DNA from: Baffinella frigidus
Taxonomy: Eukaryota; Cryptophyceae; Cryptomonadales; Baffinellaceae
Direction of reading: 5' to 3'
NCBI GenBank assembly: GCA_026770585.1
Contig: MU646780.1
Coordinates: 54,976 to 70,455 of the forward strand
DNA: 15,480 bases
In this document: in pieces, positions 11,749 through 13,976 of the stretch
How the letters are laid out: each line of letters begins with the position of its first letter
Position numbering within the stretch: position 1 is the stretch's first letter
Translations under genes and position numbers: made by a program
Notes under the pieces: model-generated
What the model was told of the DNA's origin: nothing
What the model saw: only the letters and a program-made list of their open reading frames with translations
The model's database searches: none

Positions 11749-13922
11749 TCTCTCTCTCTGACTCTCTCTTTCTGACTCTATATCTCTCTCGCTGTCTGTG
11801 CGCGCTCGTGTGTGTACATGACGGAATGCGACCCCCTACCCGCCCACCCCTCTCTCTCTCCTGAGTGTGTGTATGTATGTATGTATGTATGTATGTATGT
11901 ATGTATGTATGTATGTATGTATGTATGTATGTATGTGTATGCGTGTGTGTGTGTGAGAGAGAATGCGTGTGTGAGAGAGAGAAAGGAGCGAGCGAGGAGA
12001 GAGAGAGTCGGAGAGAGAACCTGAATGTGCTTCAGCTGATCCCCGAGAGAGAGAGGAGAGAGAGAGGAGGGACAGAGATAGAGAGAGCGAGAGAAAGGGG
12101 GAGAGATGGAGAGATGGAGAGATGGAGAGAGAGAGAGAGATGGAGAGGCAGAGAGAGGGCGAGAGAGGGAGGGAGAGAGAGAGAGATAGAGATAGAGGAT
12201 AGAGATAGAGATAGAAAGAGATAGACAACCTGCATATGCTTGAGCTGATCTCCGAGAGATTCATTCAGCTCCTGAGCGGCGTCCAGCGAAGCCCTGCATC
12301 CACCCAAAAACGTCACTCCAAAACGTCAACCCCCGCTTAACTCTCGAATAGCCCGAACGGTTAACTCTCTAATAGCCCGAACGGTCAACTCTCTAATAGC
12401 CCAAAACGTATCCAAGTCGATACCGATACCGGAAACGTCTGCACCAACCCTCACGGCTTGGGCAAATCGACCATTTTCGATTCGGGATTTCAAGGGGGTT
12501 GAAGTCGGAATCCGACTTCAACGGCTCCAATTCCCCTTGAAATCGGGAAATCGAAAATCGTCGATTTGCCCACGCCGTGCGGGTTGGTGGCTTGCAGCAG
12601 GGAATGCCCCGTATCCACCCAAAACGTTCCTCCAGAACGTTAGAGCGGTTTCCAGCGAAGTTGCCCAAATAATGAAAATCGGTACACGTTGACGGTTGTG
12701 GTACAAAAATACCAACTTGAACCAATTTTTTATTGTTTCGGTGGCCAACTTCTCTGCACACCGCTTTGACCCTCGAGAGGTTAACTCAATAACCCGAGTT
12801 GACATGCAGGGTGGGTGTGCGGTACACACCCGTCATGTTTGAAGCAGGAAAGAACCTGGAATCACCAAGTTGGTGAGCCGAAATAGATAGAGACATAGGT
12901 AGAGAGAGGGGAGAGGCGTACCGGGTTTCGCGAGACATCTGCTCTGTCTCTCGGTACTTGTTTCCCATCGCCTGTCAAAACACGCCAAGTCATATATCGC
13001 CAGCAACGCATTTCAACGCATTTTAAATTAACACCGCATTTTAAGTTAACAACGTTGAATAGAATTTTGATGAGCATTAAAACGCATTTTAATGCGTTAA
13101 TAAAATCGAGTCACACATTTGAATGCGTTGATACCGTTTGGTTACCCCCGTGGCTAGTCGGGATGTGAGGAATGTGAGGAAAGAGTCCTGGGTCACGCCC
13201 AACCCCTGTGGCGGGAGGCGCTCGGACCTAAAGGTCGAGGCGGGAGGGAGGGAGGGAGGGAGGGAGGGAGGGAGGGAGGGAGGGAGGGAGGGAGGGAGGG
13301 AGGGAGGGAGGGAGGGAGGGAGGGAGGGAGGGAGGGAGGGAGAGATAAAGAAACATAGATACATAGATAGAGAGAGAGCGAGAGAGAGAGAGCGCGCGAG
13401 AGCGAGAGAGCGCGCGCGCGAGAGAGAGATAGAGAGTGAGCAAGAGAGAGAGATTATCTCAGAAAAGGAGTTCTAAAACTCATTTTCTTAAGTCAATTCC
13501 CCTTCAAATATGTCAACTTATGCGTAGAGAAAAGAAGAAGTTGACATATTTGAAGGGGAATTGACTTAAGAAAACGAGTTTTAGAACTCCTTTTCTGAGA
13601 TAAGAGAGGGACCGGACTTGAAGTTGGAGGCGGAAGGCGAGGAGAGGAAGCGCGAGAGAGCGCAAACAGGTTATGACCCCAGCACGCGAGAGAGACAGAT
13701 AGAGCGAGAGCGAAAGAGGGAGCGAGATAGAGAGAGGGAGCGAGCGACAGAGCGAGAGCGCGAGAGATGGAGAAGGAGAGGACCTGAAGTTCGAGGCGGG
13801 AGGCGAGAACGCGTCCGCGCACCTCCTCGGCCTTACCCTCCATCGCCTTGTTCTCTCTCTCTCCCTCGCTCTGTCGCTGTCTCTGTCTCTGTCTCGCTTT
13901 CTCTCTCGCCAGGTCTCTCTAT

Positions 13923-13976
<54 letters not shown>

